Positions 1 through 5,680 of a stretch of 20,555 nucleotides of DNA are shown here, in pieces. A program made the position numbers and the translations under genes. The notes under the pieces were generated by a model. The model ran no database searches. It was not told the DNA's origin and saw only the letters and a program-made list of their open reading frames with translations. The DNA is from a virus. Position 1 is the first letter of the stretch. Every line of letters starts with the position of its first letter. The stretch is from the IMG/VR virus record IMGVR_UViG_3300036852_000041, positions 1-20,555 of that record; one strand, 5' to 3'.

Positions 1-83
1 TTGGATACTTTGTCTTGCAGCCACAGGAATACACCTGTGGTGTACAGATAGCCACCGATGACCACCGTTTCTAGGAACCCCAT
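1..83 (-). CDS. Small membrane protein, second copy (runs off the window)
   Basis: The ATG at 83 lies one base after the stop of the protease gene. The readable 27 residues begin MGFLETVVIGGYLYTTGVFL and match the first 25 residues of the protein at 2197-2373 with only three changes, so this is a paralogue. It has one hydrophobic segment (about residues 5-22) followed by a charged turn. After the segment an extra A in the GACAAAGTATCC stretch (GACAAGTATACG in the other copy) shifts the alignment, so the C-terminus either diverges or is frameshifted. The paralogue sits in a lysis cassette, so a holin or lysis-accessory role is possible but not shown. Confidence 0.6.
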   Translation of the reverse strand, partial: MGFLETVVIGGYLYTTGVFLWLQDKVS

Positions 84-84
84 C

Positions 85-855
85 TTATTCGATTCCGAGG
101 TTCTTGAATAACGCATGGACAACATCTACAGGGGTGACAAGAATCACGTCCCAATCCTTGTATTGCTCGGGCAAACCTTGAATTTCGTAATCCTTGGCGA
201 AAAGTCCGCCCCACAATACAGCGATGACGCGGTCATTGCCGTCTAAAATAGCAGAACCGCTAGAGCCAGGACCTAGTTGTCCTGGCGGCACAATCATAAA
301 ACGTGTACCTGGAAAAGCATCCGTGAGTGACGTACGTTCGACACCTTCACCAAATGGCGTTGTGAGAACACGCTTGAAAGTTACCCTACTACCTGCGATG
401 GATGGCGCGATGAGACCGCGTGTGACAACTTCTACGCCTTGTGGATAACCGTGAATGTAACCCTCACCACGTTCTGGCATAGTACTGGCTAGCCACAGAC
501 GAGCCGTCTCACCTCTACGTACGTCAGGCACAATACCAAGCGCAATATCTACAGTCTGTGTACCGTTCTCGCCATGTACATTTACACTAGCACGCCAGTT
601 GATGATGCCCAGCGTGGTAGCAGCCGCGTTGCGAGCAACCAAGACAGCATCAGTGCAGTGGCCTGCTGTCAGAATCCAACTATGATATTCGTCAATATAT
701 GGAAAGACATACGAAGCTGAGCACGCAAATCGCTTACCTTCCTCGGTGTATGTCCAGATACGTGTAATCTCACTTCTACCAATGTCACTAATACCGCTGG
801 CAGGAACCACAAGAGCCAGCACAAGCACTACTGCTGTAACAAGCTTTCTGAACAT
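85..855 (-). CDS. Secreted trypsin-like serine protease
   Basis: A 256-residue protein of chymotrypsin/trypsin type. Residues 1-21 form a signal peptide: a basic start, a long hydrophobic core, then PASG. The catalytic triad is readable: His66 in TAGHC, Asp103 in TVDIALG and Ser199 in GPGSSGSAI, with Cys45 and Cys67 placed to form the disulfide beside the His. The length is normal for a bare protease domain with no extra module. An AAGG ribosome site lies about 7 bases before the ATG. It is the next-to-last gene of the lysis cassette, after a DUF1353 gene, so it probably acts in the periplasm or outside the cell late in infection. The target is unknown. The family call is strong; a lysis role is inference. 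Confidence 0.88.
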   Translation of the reverse strand: MFRKLVTAVVLVLALVVPASGISDIGRSEITRIWTYTEEGKRFACSASYVFPYIDEYHSWILTAGHCTDAVLVARNAAATTLGIINWRASVNVHGENGTQTVDIALGIVPDVRRGETARLWLASTMPERGEGYIHGYPQGVEVVTRGLIAPSIAGSRVTFKRVLTTPFGEGVERTSLTDAFPGTRFMIVPPGQLGPGSSGSAILDGNDRVIAVLWGGLFAKDYEIQGLPEQYKDWDVILVTPVDVVHALFKNLGIE

Positions 856-928
856 GATGGTACCTTTTACGTTTGTGCAGATATCAAGCCTCTGCTGGCT
901 CAGGTGTTGCGGTACTACGGGGTACTAC

Positions 929-1315
929 TTATGCGGAGATATGAGTAGCGCGGGTATCGTAGGACCAGTAACCACCGATACGGACACCAGCCCACATTGC
1001 CCAGGTACGAATCTTCCAGTAACCACGCGCTTCCATCGCTTCGGCTAGCAGCGCGTCAGCGCCTGCACGTGTGATATCTTCTGTGTTAGTTCGATAGAAC
1101 CAGTCATGCAGAACAGCGGGGGCTTGGGCCTTCCCACCCGTGAACCAGTAGATGAATGGTAGGCGGGGTACTGATGCGAAGTCCGTAACGAACCCGGCAG
1201 GGACTACTACTTCACGGCCTAGAAGTTCGCTGTAATAGCGAAGTGGAGCAAGTAGCTCCCAGTCCTTCTCGTTGATTTGCCGTACATCAAGGGCGGATAG
1301 AAACTGAGTCTTCAC
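929..1315 (-). CDS. DUF1353 family phage protein
   Basis: A protein of 128 residues if started at the GTG at 1315, which has AGGCGG six bases upstream and follows the TAA of the gene before it by two bases. A longer ATG start at 1357 would overlap that gene by 40 bases and adds residues that do not look conserved. The DUF1353 hallmarks are GFVTDFASVPR (residues 41-51) and APAVLHDWFY (65-74, with His70 and Asp71). The C-terminal third carries an amphipathic helix and a Trp-rich hydrophobic tail. DUF1353 proteins are common in phage late regions, often near lysis or tail genes, but their activity is not established. Confidence 0.85.
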   Translation of the reverse strand: MKTQFLSALDVRQINEKDWELLAPLRYYSELLGREVVVPAGFVTDFASVPRLPFIYWFTGGKAQAPAVLHDWFYRTNTEDITRAGADALLAEAMEARGYWKIRTWAMWAGVRIGGYWSYDTRATHISA

Positions 1316-1317
1316 GG

Positions 1318-1500
1318 TTAACCGCCTAGTAGCAGAATCAATCCCTTCAATAGCCAACCACCAACGACCGGGCCATAAGCTTCTACGCCCTGTTTGGCAA
1401 GCGGGCCACCATACGCACCGGCAGCATAGCTGCCTGCTACGAGTGCATACTTCTGTAACTTCGGATTCTGTAGCGTCTCAACCAACCAATAATTCTTCAT
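1318..1500 (-). CDS. Small hydrophobic protein, possible holin
   Basis: A 60-residue protein. After a short polar start (about 18 residues) it is almost wholly Gly/Ala/Leu rich, with two hydrophobic stretches at about 19-36 and 45-59 separated by KQGVEAYG. The start overlaps the end of the preceding small gene by 23 bases and its stop lies two bases before the DUF1353 GTG, typical of a translationally coupled late operon. Size, double hydrophobic segment and place two genes after the M15 peptidase suggest a holin-like membrane protein. No recognised holin motif is visible. Confidence 0.6.
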   Translation of the reverse strand: MKNYWLVETLQNPKLQKYALVAGSYAAGAYGGPLAKQGVEAYGPVVGGWLLKGLILLLGG

Positions 1501-1654
1501 CAGTCCCTTCCCACTGTGTAATCAATGGCTTATATTCAGCACTAAGAGACACACGACACGTCCACCACGTGCCGTCTTGCTCAAGCGCAAACACCGTGTT
1601 ATATCCTCTACTTGGACAAGAAATTGTTGTCGTCCCAATAAAGTGCTTCGCCAT
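1478..1654 (-). CDS. Small hypothetical protein in lysis cassette
   Basis: An open frame of 58 codons beginning MAKHFIGTTT and ending DEELLVG, preceded by AGAAGG seven bases before the ATG. It fills the gap between the M15 peptidase stop (1677) and the next gene, overlapping the latter by 23 bases. The product is soluble-looking, with two Cys (13 and 33) and an acidic tail. The ribosome site, exact packing and ordinary composition support a real gene. I recognise no family. Confidence 0.6.
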   Translation of the reverse strand: MAKHFIGTTTISCPSRGYNTVFALEQDGTWWTCRVSLSAEYKPLITQWEGTDEELLVG

Positions 1655-1676
1655 AAAACCTTCTTACCTTATTCTC

Positions 1677-2042
1677 CTAATAGAGCCAGAGCACTTCTCC
1701 GTCAGCAGTAGCGGATACGTCTAGGTGGACAAAAGACTTGGCGATACCTATACGTGTGATACCAACACGCGCTGCCTCGCGTACAACTTCGAAGCGTTCG
1801 CGCGAGCCGTGTACCCGAATATCAGCGGCCTCGCCTGTAACGTGCGCGCTATCACCAGCACCACCTACACGCTCGTTGTACCAGCGGCAGCGTATGCCGG
1901 AGTTCACGATAAGCGCATATCCCACTGACTCACGTATCTTGTTCAACTTTATTAGTAGTGTATCGCTAGGCTGCGTGATTGCGTCACACTCAGCACGCTG
2001 GCACTTGCAAGCAAACTCTTCAGGCGAAAAGTACGTAGACAT
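1677..2042 (-). CDS. M15-type peptidase (endolysin)
   Basis: A 121-residue zinc peptidase of the M15 family, which cuts peptide bonds in peptidoglycan stem peptides. The zinc ligands fit at His67 and Asp74 in SAHVTGEAAD and His106 in FVHLDV; the N-terminus FSPEEFACK is the usual opening of phage M15 proteins. The ATG at 2042 is chosen because the preceding small gene stops two bases before it. An upstream in-frame ATG at 2102 would bury 57 bases inside that gene. There is no signal peptide, so export would need a holin. It lies in the middle of a run of tiny membrane genes, which fits the lysis enzyme of the phage. Confidence 0.88.
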   Translation of the reverse strand: MSTYFSPEEFACKCQRAECDAITQPSDTLLIKLNKIRESVGYALIVNSGIRCRWYNERVGGAGDSAHVTGEAADIRVHGSRERFEVVREAARVGITRIGIAKSFVHLDVSATADGEVLWLY

Positions 2043-2044
2043 TG

Positions 2045-2197
2045 CTATCTTGGCGGGAATGTTTGAGAATAGCAAGTGCCTGTACTGCACCACTGTTTCC
2101 ATGCAATACTCGACGCATCCCAGCCGTAACTATACCCAAGCATCAGTGATAGAAACGCTATGAGACTAAGGTAGACAGCAACAAGGAGTGTTCGCAT
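2045..2197 (-). CDS. Small single-pass membrane protein, lysis cassette
   Basis: A 50-codon frame that starts inside the stop of the gene before it (TAATG) and stops two bases before the M15 peptidase start. The product opens MRTLLVAVYLSLIAFLSLML, one N-terminal membrane segment or signal-like stretch, then a short tail with two Cys (CSTGTC) ending in FPPR. The position directly before the endolysin suits a holin, signal-anchor protein or small spanin-like component. There is no clear lipobox. The reading rests on exact packing at both ends. Confidence 0.6.
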   Translation of the reverse strand: MRTLLVAVYLSLIAFLSLMLGYSYGWDASSIAWKQWCSTGTCYSQTFPPR

Positions 2198-2373
2198 TAT
2201 TTGTCAGTAAGTTTAACGGGCGGTAGCCCGACGTGGGCCCGCGTTTCGTTGATGGCTTTCTCAGCATGCTTCAAGTGGTTGCCAGTAATCTTCGTATACT
2301 TGTCTTGCAACCACAAGAATACACCTGTGGTGTACAGGTAACCGCCAATTACTAGAGTCTCTAGAAGGCCCAT
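2197..2373 (-). CDS. Small membrane protein, first copy
   Basis: A 58-residue protein: a hydrophobic segment at about residues 5-22 (LETLVIGGYLYTTGVFLWLQ), then a charged amphipathic tail ending PPVKLTDK. Its near twin begins at position 83. It starts six bases after the HEVGH gene stop with no Shine-Dalgarno visible, so translation is probably coupled. Its own stop overlaps the next ATG. One N-terminal membrane segment and a helical tail resemble small phage lysis or inner-membrane accessory proteins. The exact role is unknown. Confidence 0.65.
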   Translation of the reverse strand: MGLLETLVIGGYLYTTGVFLWLQDKYTKITGNHLKHAEKAINETRAHVGLPPVKLTDK

Positions 2374-2379
2374 GAGGGA

Positions 2380-3174
2380 TTATTTAGTCTTCGCTTTCAG
2401 GATATTTCTTGTCGCGGTCTCAGCACCCGCTTGTACTAATACCTCATTGTGTGCAAGCCGAGTAGCCATACGCACCGCAGTCTCAGTATCAACACCCAGA
2501 CTACGCTGAATGATTGGGAAGTAATGTGCAACGTTCTGCTTGAATGCCTCGGCTGCTTGAGGGTTCGCGGCCATGATACGTTCAGCAGCCTGTATGGTAT
2601 TCGGTGTTACGCGAATCGTATTGAGTTCCGGCGCTGCGCCCGTAACTCGGCCGCGCTTCAATACGTCTAGTACGTGCCCAACCTCGTGTGGTAACGTGCT
2701 GGGATACATACGGAGTATTCCTGCTTGCGCTTCTCGTGAAAGCTGGCTAATACCCTTCATCAAATCGGAAGGAGAAAGCATTTCCATCACAATACGCTTG
2801 CTGGGCGTAACACTTGTAGCACCTAGCTCGGCAAGTGATTCGCTTGGTGTGCCACCTGGCAACCAACCAAAGGTGACATGCTCTGGCGCATCCTCCATCA
2901 CCTTGTAAGCCTTAGGCATCATCCGGGCAACCAACTGAGCAACCCCGTGCTTGGGATTCGTGACTACGCTCTGTACGGGTTTGTCTGGCTGTGCCAGGTC
3001 TACACCACCATATGCAAGCGCGTACTCTTTAGGTGTCTGTGCGTTGCCAAATCTATACTTCTTCCAAGCATCTATTAGGCGAGCAATACCCGCTGCGCCT
3101 GCTTGGGCTTGCGGAGCCCGCGAGATAGTAGGCGTAGTAGGCGCTTCAGCTTGAGTAGGTTCTAGTTGGTCCAT
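2380..3174 (-). CDS. Putative zinc metallopeptidase-like protein (HEVGH)
   Basis: A 264-residue protein. Residues 1-30 are a Pro/Ala/Thr/Gln-rich disordered tail. The rest is a mixed domain with LPHEVGHVLDV at 161-171, an HExxH zinc and catalytic signature (His163, Glu164, His167). A candidate third ligand lies near the C-terminus (Glu244 in AHNEVLVQAGAE, or Glu252), a spacing seen in gluzincin-like enzymes. There is no signal peptide. It follows a strong terminator hairpin and its ATG has no convincing ribosome site. It could be a virion-carried or maturation protease, or a structural protein that keeps the motif. No named family is recognised. Confidence 0.6.
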   Translation of the reverse strand: MDQLEPTQAEAPTTPTISRAPQAQAGAAGIARLIDAWKKYRFGNAQTPKEYALAYGGVDLAQPDKPVQSVVTNPKHGVAQLVARMMPKAYKVMEDAPEHVTFGWLPGGTPSESLAELGATSVTPSKRIVMEMLSPSDLMKGISQLSREAQAGILRMYPSTLPHEVGHVLDVLKRGRVTGAAPELNTIRVTPNTIQAAERIMAANPQAAEAFKQNVAHYFPIIQRSLGVDTETAVRMATRLAHNEVLVQAGAETATRNILKAKTK

Positions 3175-3181
3175 AGGTTTG

Positions 3182-3266
3182 AAAAACGGCTAGCGGAGCC
3201 GGGCGTCTCGTGGGAGGGACACTACACGCCGGACGCTAGCCGCTTAACGCGGGCATGATACCCGCG
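3182..3266 (-). terminator. Double-hairpin terminator
   Basis: Two stems follow the stop of the small basic gene. The first is CGCGGG/CCCGCG with a 7-base loop (3248-3266). The second has a perfect 9-bp outer stem, CGGCTAGCG/CGCTAGCCG (3187-3195 with 3234-3242), and an inner GGCGT/ACGCC pairing, and is followed on the minus strand by TTTTT. This is a typical intrinsic terminator. The next ATG is only 12 bases beyond the stem, so the hairpin could instead shape the start of that mRNA. Confidence 0.75.
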
Positions 3267-3416
3267 CTATCTAGTAGCCTTGCGCCCTTTGCGTCTAGCA
3301 GGAGCACCACTGGCGCGAGCGCCCATGAATCTGCGCTGCTTGTCAGTCAGCGGGCGTCCGTTAGCTCTGCCTTCGTGAAGAATGATTTCTGCTTTGCGTT
3401 GTGTTAGGTCTGCCAT
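3267..3416 (-). CDS. Small basic hypothetical protein
   Basis: A 49-residue protein starting MADLTQRKAEIILHEG and ending in a strongly basic tail (ARRKGRKATR). AAGGAT lies nine bases before the ATG at 3416. An in-frame ATG at 3509 would add a hydrophobic 31-residue extension but has no better ribosome site and would overlap another candidate gene. The middle, PLTDKQRRFMGARASG, resembles short basic phage proteins of unknown role. Nucleic-acid binding is possible. Confidence 0.6.
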   Translation of the reverse strand: MADLTQRKAEIILHEGRANGRPLTDKQRRFMGARASGAPARRKGRKATR

Positions 3417-3417
3417 A

Positions 3418-3552
3418 TTAGTTATCCTTATTGCGGTCTTGATAATGACGCCACGCAGATATAGCGTGAAAATACAAACCAATAAGATAGTAAGCAGCCA
3501 ATCCAGCATGGAACCAGGCAGCTTTACGCTCGCTCGTTGGATGCTTCGGCAC
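3418..3552 (-). CDS. Candidate small membrane protein (GTG start)
   Basis: A 44-codon frame from GTG at 3552 to a TAA one base before the start of the next gene. The product has a charged start (MPKHPTSERK), a hydrophobic aromatic segment at about 12-33 and a polar tail ending RNKDN. It overlaps the glycosyltransferase end by 29 bases. The ribosome site is weak (GAAGAAGAG far upstream). A competing frame across the same bases (ATG at 3509) is also hydrophobic, so only one of the two is likely translated. I favour this one because it stops exactly at the next start. Confidence 0.4.
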   Translation of the reverse strand: MPKHPTSERKAAWFHAGLAAYYLIGLYFHAISAWRHYQDRNKDN

Positions 3553-4285
3553 GCCGCTTTTCATACTCTTCTTCGCTTACGAGAATTGGTCTAGGTAGGG
3601 GGATTCGGAGGAACTTGCCTTCCGGGTAGCACAGCCGCAGGTACCACTCACCGTCAACACGCTCAGGGAACACTGAATGTCCGTACGGGGCATGCCCCAT
3701 ACTCAACGTCGGGTCAACCCACACACGGAACCCAAGCTTGCGGGCCAGGTTCATGAACCAGATATCTTCGCCAAGGCTCGCATCACCCTTCCATCCTTCC
3801 CTAAAGAAGGGCTCCCCACTAGCCTTCATAGCCTCAAGCACGCGGCGCTGAACCAACATGCCTGCTGTGCCTGCCGCATGCACTTCGATAGGCTCGTTAC
3901 CTTTCGGTAAGTCATGGAAGATGATAGGACCGGTCTTGTGATACAACACACTATCAAATGGAGGAAGCTTCTTACTAACGAGCGGTACAAGAAGGTCACA
4001 CTTGAACTTCTTAGCTCTCGTAATCATCGTCTTGAGAAGGTCGGTCTCCCACGTATGGTCATCACCCAGAATCCAAAGCCACTTGAAATCCGGGTTGTCG
4101 TACGTGGCTTGCGCGATGTTGCTGAACATGGCCGCGAGACCAGTACCACTTTGCTTCTCAAGGAAGGTACCGTTAGGTACTTGTGTACGCATCAGGTTCA
4201 GCCAGAACTCTTCGATGCGTGGCCAACCTGACGTGCAGAATCCTACTACTCCGGGTGGGTGTGCGGGTTCTATGTAGGGAAGCAT
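3524..4285 (-). CDS. GT-A fold glycosyltransferase
   Basis: A 253-residue enzyme expected to transfer a sugar from a nucleotide-sugar donor. The metal-binding DxD-type site is WILGDDHTWE (Asp75, Asp76). The acceptor side carries LGEDIWFMNLARKLGF (Glu173, Asp174), and SMGH (His198) may close the metal site, a layout common in GT2-like phage enzymes. There is no membrane segment, so it is a cytoplasmic enzyme. Its ATG overlaps the stop of the acyltransferase (TAATG), so the two are co-translated and probably act on one glycan. The target could be host surface polysaccharide, virion protein or DNA; the sequence does not decide. The first 15 residues are less typical of the fold. Confidence 0.8.
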   Translation of the reverse strand: MLPYIEPAHPPGVVGFCTSGWPRIEEFWLNLMRTQVPNGTFLEKQSGTGLAAMFSNIAQATYDNPDFKWLWILGDDHTWETDLLKTMITRAKKFKCDLLVPLVSKKLPPFDSVLYHKTGPIIFHDLPKGNEPIEVHAAGTAGMLVQRRVLEAMKASGEPFFREGWKGDASLGEDIWFMNLARKLGFRVWVDPTLSMGHAPYGHSVFPERVDGEWYLRLCYPEGKFLRIPLPRPILVSEEEYEKRRAEASNERA

Positions 4286-4746
4286 TAGTTAGTATGGCTC
4301 CCCATAAGCTCGGCCTTCATGTACGGCGCGTACACGATAGCTTCAGGCGGCACATCTTGTGTTACGACGCATCCTGCGCCTATCATTGCTCGCTTACCGA
4401 TACGCACGCCAGGGAGTAGTACTACCCCTGCGCCAATGGAGCAGCCGTCTTCGAGAATGGGCGGCTCTGCCTTGTAGTCAGTGTTATTTACGATAGGGTA
4501 GCGGTCGTCTGTCGCGGTAACGTTAGGACCAATAAAGACGTTCTTGCCTACACGCGAGTTACGAGGCAGAAACACGCCGTGCTGAATGCGTGTGTTAGCT
4601 CCGATATGCGAGCCCGCGCCAATGTATACGTTGCTGCCCACCACAACAAAATCACCGAGTACTACGTCTTCTTCAATGTTAGCGCCACGCCATACGCGTA
4701 CGCCTTCACCTATTACTACGTTATACGCTACGTGTCCTAGAATCAC
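4285..4746 (-). CDS. Hexapeptide-repeat (LbH) acyltransferase, sugar N-acetyltransferase-like
   Basis: A 153-residue left-handed beta-helix protein built of [LIV]GxxxxI repeats, for example VVIGEG, VYIGAG, VFIGPN, CSIGAG, VRIGKR and AMIGAG. The loop FIGPNVTATDDRYP, with His56 in RIQHGV before it, matches UDP-amino-sugar N-acetyltransferases of the WbpD/QdtC type, which work as trimers with acetyl-CoA. The start is GTG at 4746, with GGAGG about nine bases upstream. It is the first protein gene after the tRNA array and overlaps the glycosyltransferase, so it probably supplies or finishes an acylated sugar. The fold is sure; the exact substrate is inferred. Confidence 0.85.
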   Translation of the reverse strand: MILGHVAYNVVIGEGVRVWRGANIEEDVVLGDFVVVGSNVYIGAGSHIGANTRIQHGVFLPRNSRVGKNVFIGPNVTATDDRYPIVNNTDYKAEPPILEDGCSIGAGVVLLPGVRIGKRAMIGAGCVVTQDVPPEAIVYAPYMKAELMGSHTN

Positions 4747-4922
4747 TTCTTCAGCCCTCCGCTGATTTTGATTGCGCGTGATAAGTGTGCGCGCCCCACT
4801 TCCCGATAGGCTAGCGTGCTGCGGTCACTGGCGAGCTTTGCACTGCGTGGACTTCCGATGTACGCTCAGGGCGACCTTTTATCCGCAGCGTTACGCCCCA
4901 TCAGCTAGCTGGTCAACTACAA
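4747..4922 (-). other. Structured spacer after the tRNA array
   Basis: No convincing gene. On the minus strand it holds the palindrome CAGCTAGCTG (4902-4911), a GGGGCG/CGCCCT stem (4868-4873 with 4895-4900) and an AGCGT/ACGCT pairing further on. There is no T-run, so it is not a clear terminator. The ribosome site of the acyltransferase is at its lower end. It may be a decayed tRNA or a small structured RNA. Confidence 0.35.
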
Positions 4923-5015
4923 TGGAGGAAGGACAGAGATTCGAACTCTGACACCCAGGTTCGCTGGGCTCTGCGGGGTTCAAGCCCGCCGCCTTACCGT
5001 TGAGACTACCCTTCC
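4923..5015 (-). tRNA. tRNA-Ser(TGA)
   Basis: 93 nt with encoded CCA. Acceptor GGAAGGG/TCCTTCC, anticodon loop CTTGAAC on a GCGGG/CCCGC stem. The long variable arm fits a class II serine tRNA. The elbow is standard: D-loop with CGG, T-loop TTCGAAT. Last tRNA of the array in transcription order. Confidence 0.95.
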
Positions 5016-5020
5016 ATGAA

Positions 5021-5107
5021 TGGCGGAAGCAGCAGGATTCGAACCTGCACAACCCGTGAAGGTCGCTGCTTTAGCAAAGCAGTGCCATACCGTTAGGCGA
5101 TACTTCC
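5021..5107 (-). tRNA. tRNA-Ser(GCT)
   Basis: 87 nt with encoded CCA. Acceptor GGAAGTA/TGCTTCC, anticodon loop TTGCTAA on CTGCT/AGCAG, long variable arm. Standard elbow (AACGGTA; TTCGAAT). Reads AGC/AGT codons. Confidence 0.95.
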
Positions 5108-5114
5108 GTTGAAT

Positions 5115-5192
5115 TGGTAGGCCGCATGAGAGTTGAACTCATATCTACGCAGGTTAAGAGCCTGGCGCTCTTGTCCGTTAAGCTACCGGCCT
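5115..5192 (-). tRNA. tRNA-Lys(CTT)
   Basis: 78 nt with encoded CCA. Anticodon loop CTCTTAA. The D-loop has CGG and the T-loop is TTCAACT, a standard elbow. The acceptor has a G7-G66 mismatch and the anticodon stem a C27-C43 mismatch. C34 limits it to AAG codons; no TTT-anticodon partner is in the array. Confidence 0.92.
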
Positions 5193-5198
5193 ACGAAT

Positions 5199-5276
5199 TG
5201 GCTCTAGGTCAAGGAATCGAACCTTGCTCATTCCTGATTAACAGTCAGGCGCTCTCACCTTGAGTGCTAACCTAGA
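5199..5276 (-). tRNA. tRNA-Asn(GTT)
   Basis: 78 nt with encoded CCA. Perfect acceptor TCTAGGT/ACCTAGA, anticodon stem CCTGA/TCAGG with loop CTGTTAA. Standard elbow: D-loop with AAGG, T-loop TTCGATT. Discriminator G. Confidence 0.95.
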
Positions 5277-5283
5277 GTGAAAC

Positions 5284-5337
5284 TGGGCGCGGCACTTTTG
5301 CTCGTAGCATTTCTGGGCCTTGAGACTTCCGCGCGTA
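5284..5337 (-). other. Short tRNA-like element
   Basis: A spacer between the Trp and Asn tRNAs, about 50 nt. On the minus strand GCGCGG (5329-5334) pairs perfectly with CCGCGC (5287-5292), which is followed at once by CCA (5284-5286), like an acceptor stem. Inside it are a small TGCT/AGCA stem and the motif GCAAAAGT, which recurs in the spacer at 5681-5722. There are no complete D and T arms. It may be a tRNA remnant or a small processed RNA. Confidence 0.3.
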
Positions 5338-5409
5338 TGGCGAGCCGTGTAGGTGCTGCCCCCACTCACCCGGGTTTTGGAAACTCAGGAGCGTGCTGAC
5401 GCCCGACTC
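5338..5409 (-). tRNA. tRNA-Trp(CCA), atypical elbow
   Basis: 72 nt with encoded CCA. Acceptor GAGTCGG/ACGGCTC (last pair mismatched), anticodon loop TTCCAAA on TGAGT/ACCCG with an A29-C41 mismatch. The D-arm is cut down to GCGT-CAGC-ACGC, a tetraloop, with no normal bases 8-9. The T-arm is GTGGG-GGCAGCA-CCTAC. The elbow therefore reads A18 G19 with G55 C56 and G54-G58. Foldable and CCA-bearing, but strongly divergent. Confidence 0.75.
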
Positions 5410-5413
5410 ATAT

Positions 5414-5492
5414 TGGAACCCTGTGGAGGATTCAAACCTCCGACCTAGCAGTTCGTAGCTGCTTGCTCTGGTTCAGGCTGAGCTAACAGGGC
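5414..5492 (-). tRNA. tRNA-Arg(ACG), swapped elbow pair
   Basis: 79 nt with encoded CCA. Acceptor GCCCTGT/ACAGGGT, anticodon loop CTACGAA on AGCAG/CTGCT. The D-loop reads CTGAAC (G18 A19 in place of G18 G19) and the T-loop TTTGAAT (T55 T56 in place of T55 C56), so the usual G19-C56 pair is replaced by A19-T56. Confidence 0.93.
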
Positions 5493-5500
5493 GCGTAATC

Positions 5501-5588
5501 TGGTGCAAGCGGATGGATTCGAACCACCGTAGGTCGCAATGCCTGCGAGTTTACAGCTCGCCGTCGTTGGCCGCTTGACTACGCTTGC
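5501..5588 (-). tRNA. tRNA-Tyr(GTA)
   Basis: 88 nt with encoded CCA. Acceptor GCAAGCG/CGCTTGC, anticodon stem GCGAG/CTCGC with loop CTGTAAA, and the long variable arm typical of bacterial tyrosine tRNA. Standard elbow (GCGGCC; TTCGAAT). Confidence 0.95.
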
Positions 5589-5595
5589 GTGAAAT

Positions 5596-5670
5596 TGGAG
5601 CCACCTGGATGAATCGAACACCCGACTCGTCCTTACGAAAGGCGCGTTTTGCCACTAGAACTAAGGTGAC
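5596..5670 (-). tRNA. tRNA-Thr(CGT)
   Basis: 75 nt with encoded CCA. Acceptor GTCACCT/AGGTGGC, anticodon loop TTCGTAA on CGCCT/GGACG with a C29-A41 mismatch. Standard elbow (AGTGGC; TTCGATT). Confidence 0.9.
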
Positions 5671-5680
5671 TCGAAGAAAC

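Noticed and set aside
1316-1357. Longer ATG start for the DUF1353 protein
   Set aside because: It would overlap the previous gene, and the GTG at 1315 has a better ribosome site and spacing.
2043-2102. Longer start for the M15 peptidase
   Set aside because: It lies inside the 50-codon membrane gene that stops two bases before the chosen ATG.
3417-3509. Hydrophobic 31-residue extension of the small basic protein
   Set aside because: The AAGGAT site and packing favour the ATG at 3416; the frame competes with the GTG-started candidate at 3552.
4743-4799. 18-codon leader frame ending in a GTGA overlap with the acyltransferase
   Set aside because: Too short, with a weak GTG start; kept only as part of the spacer.
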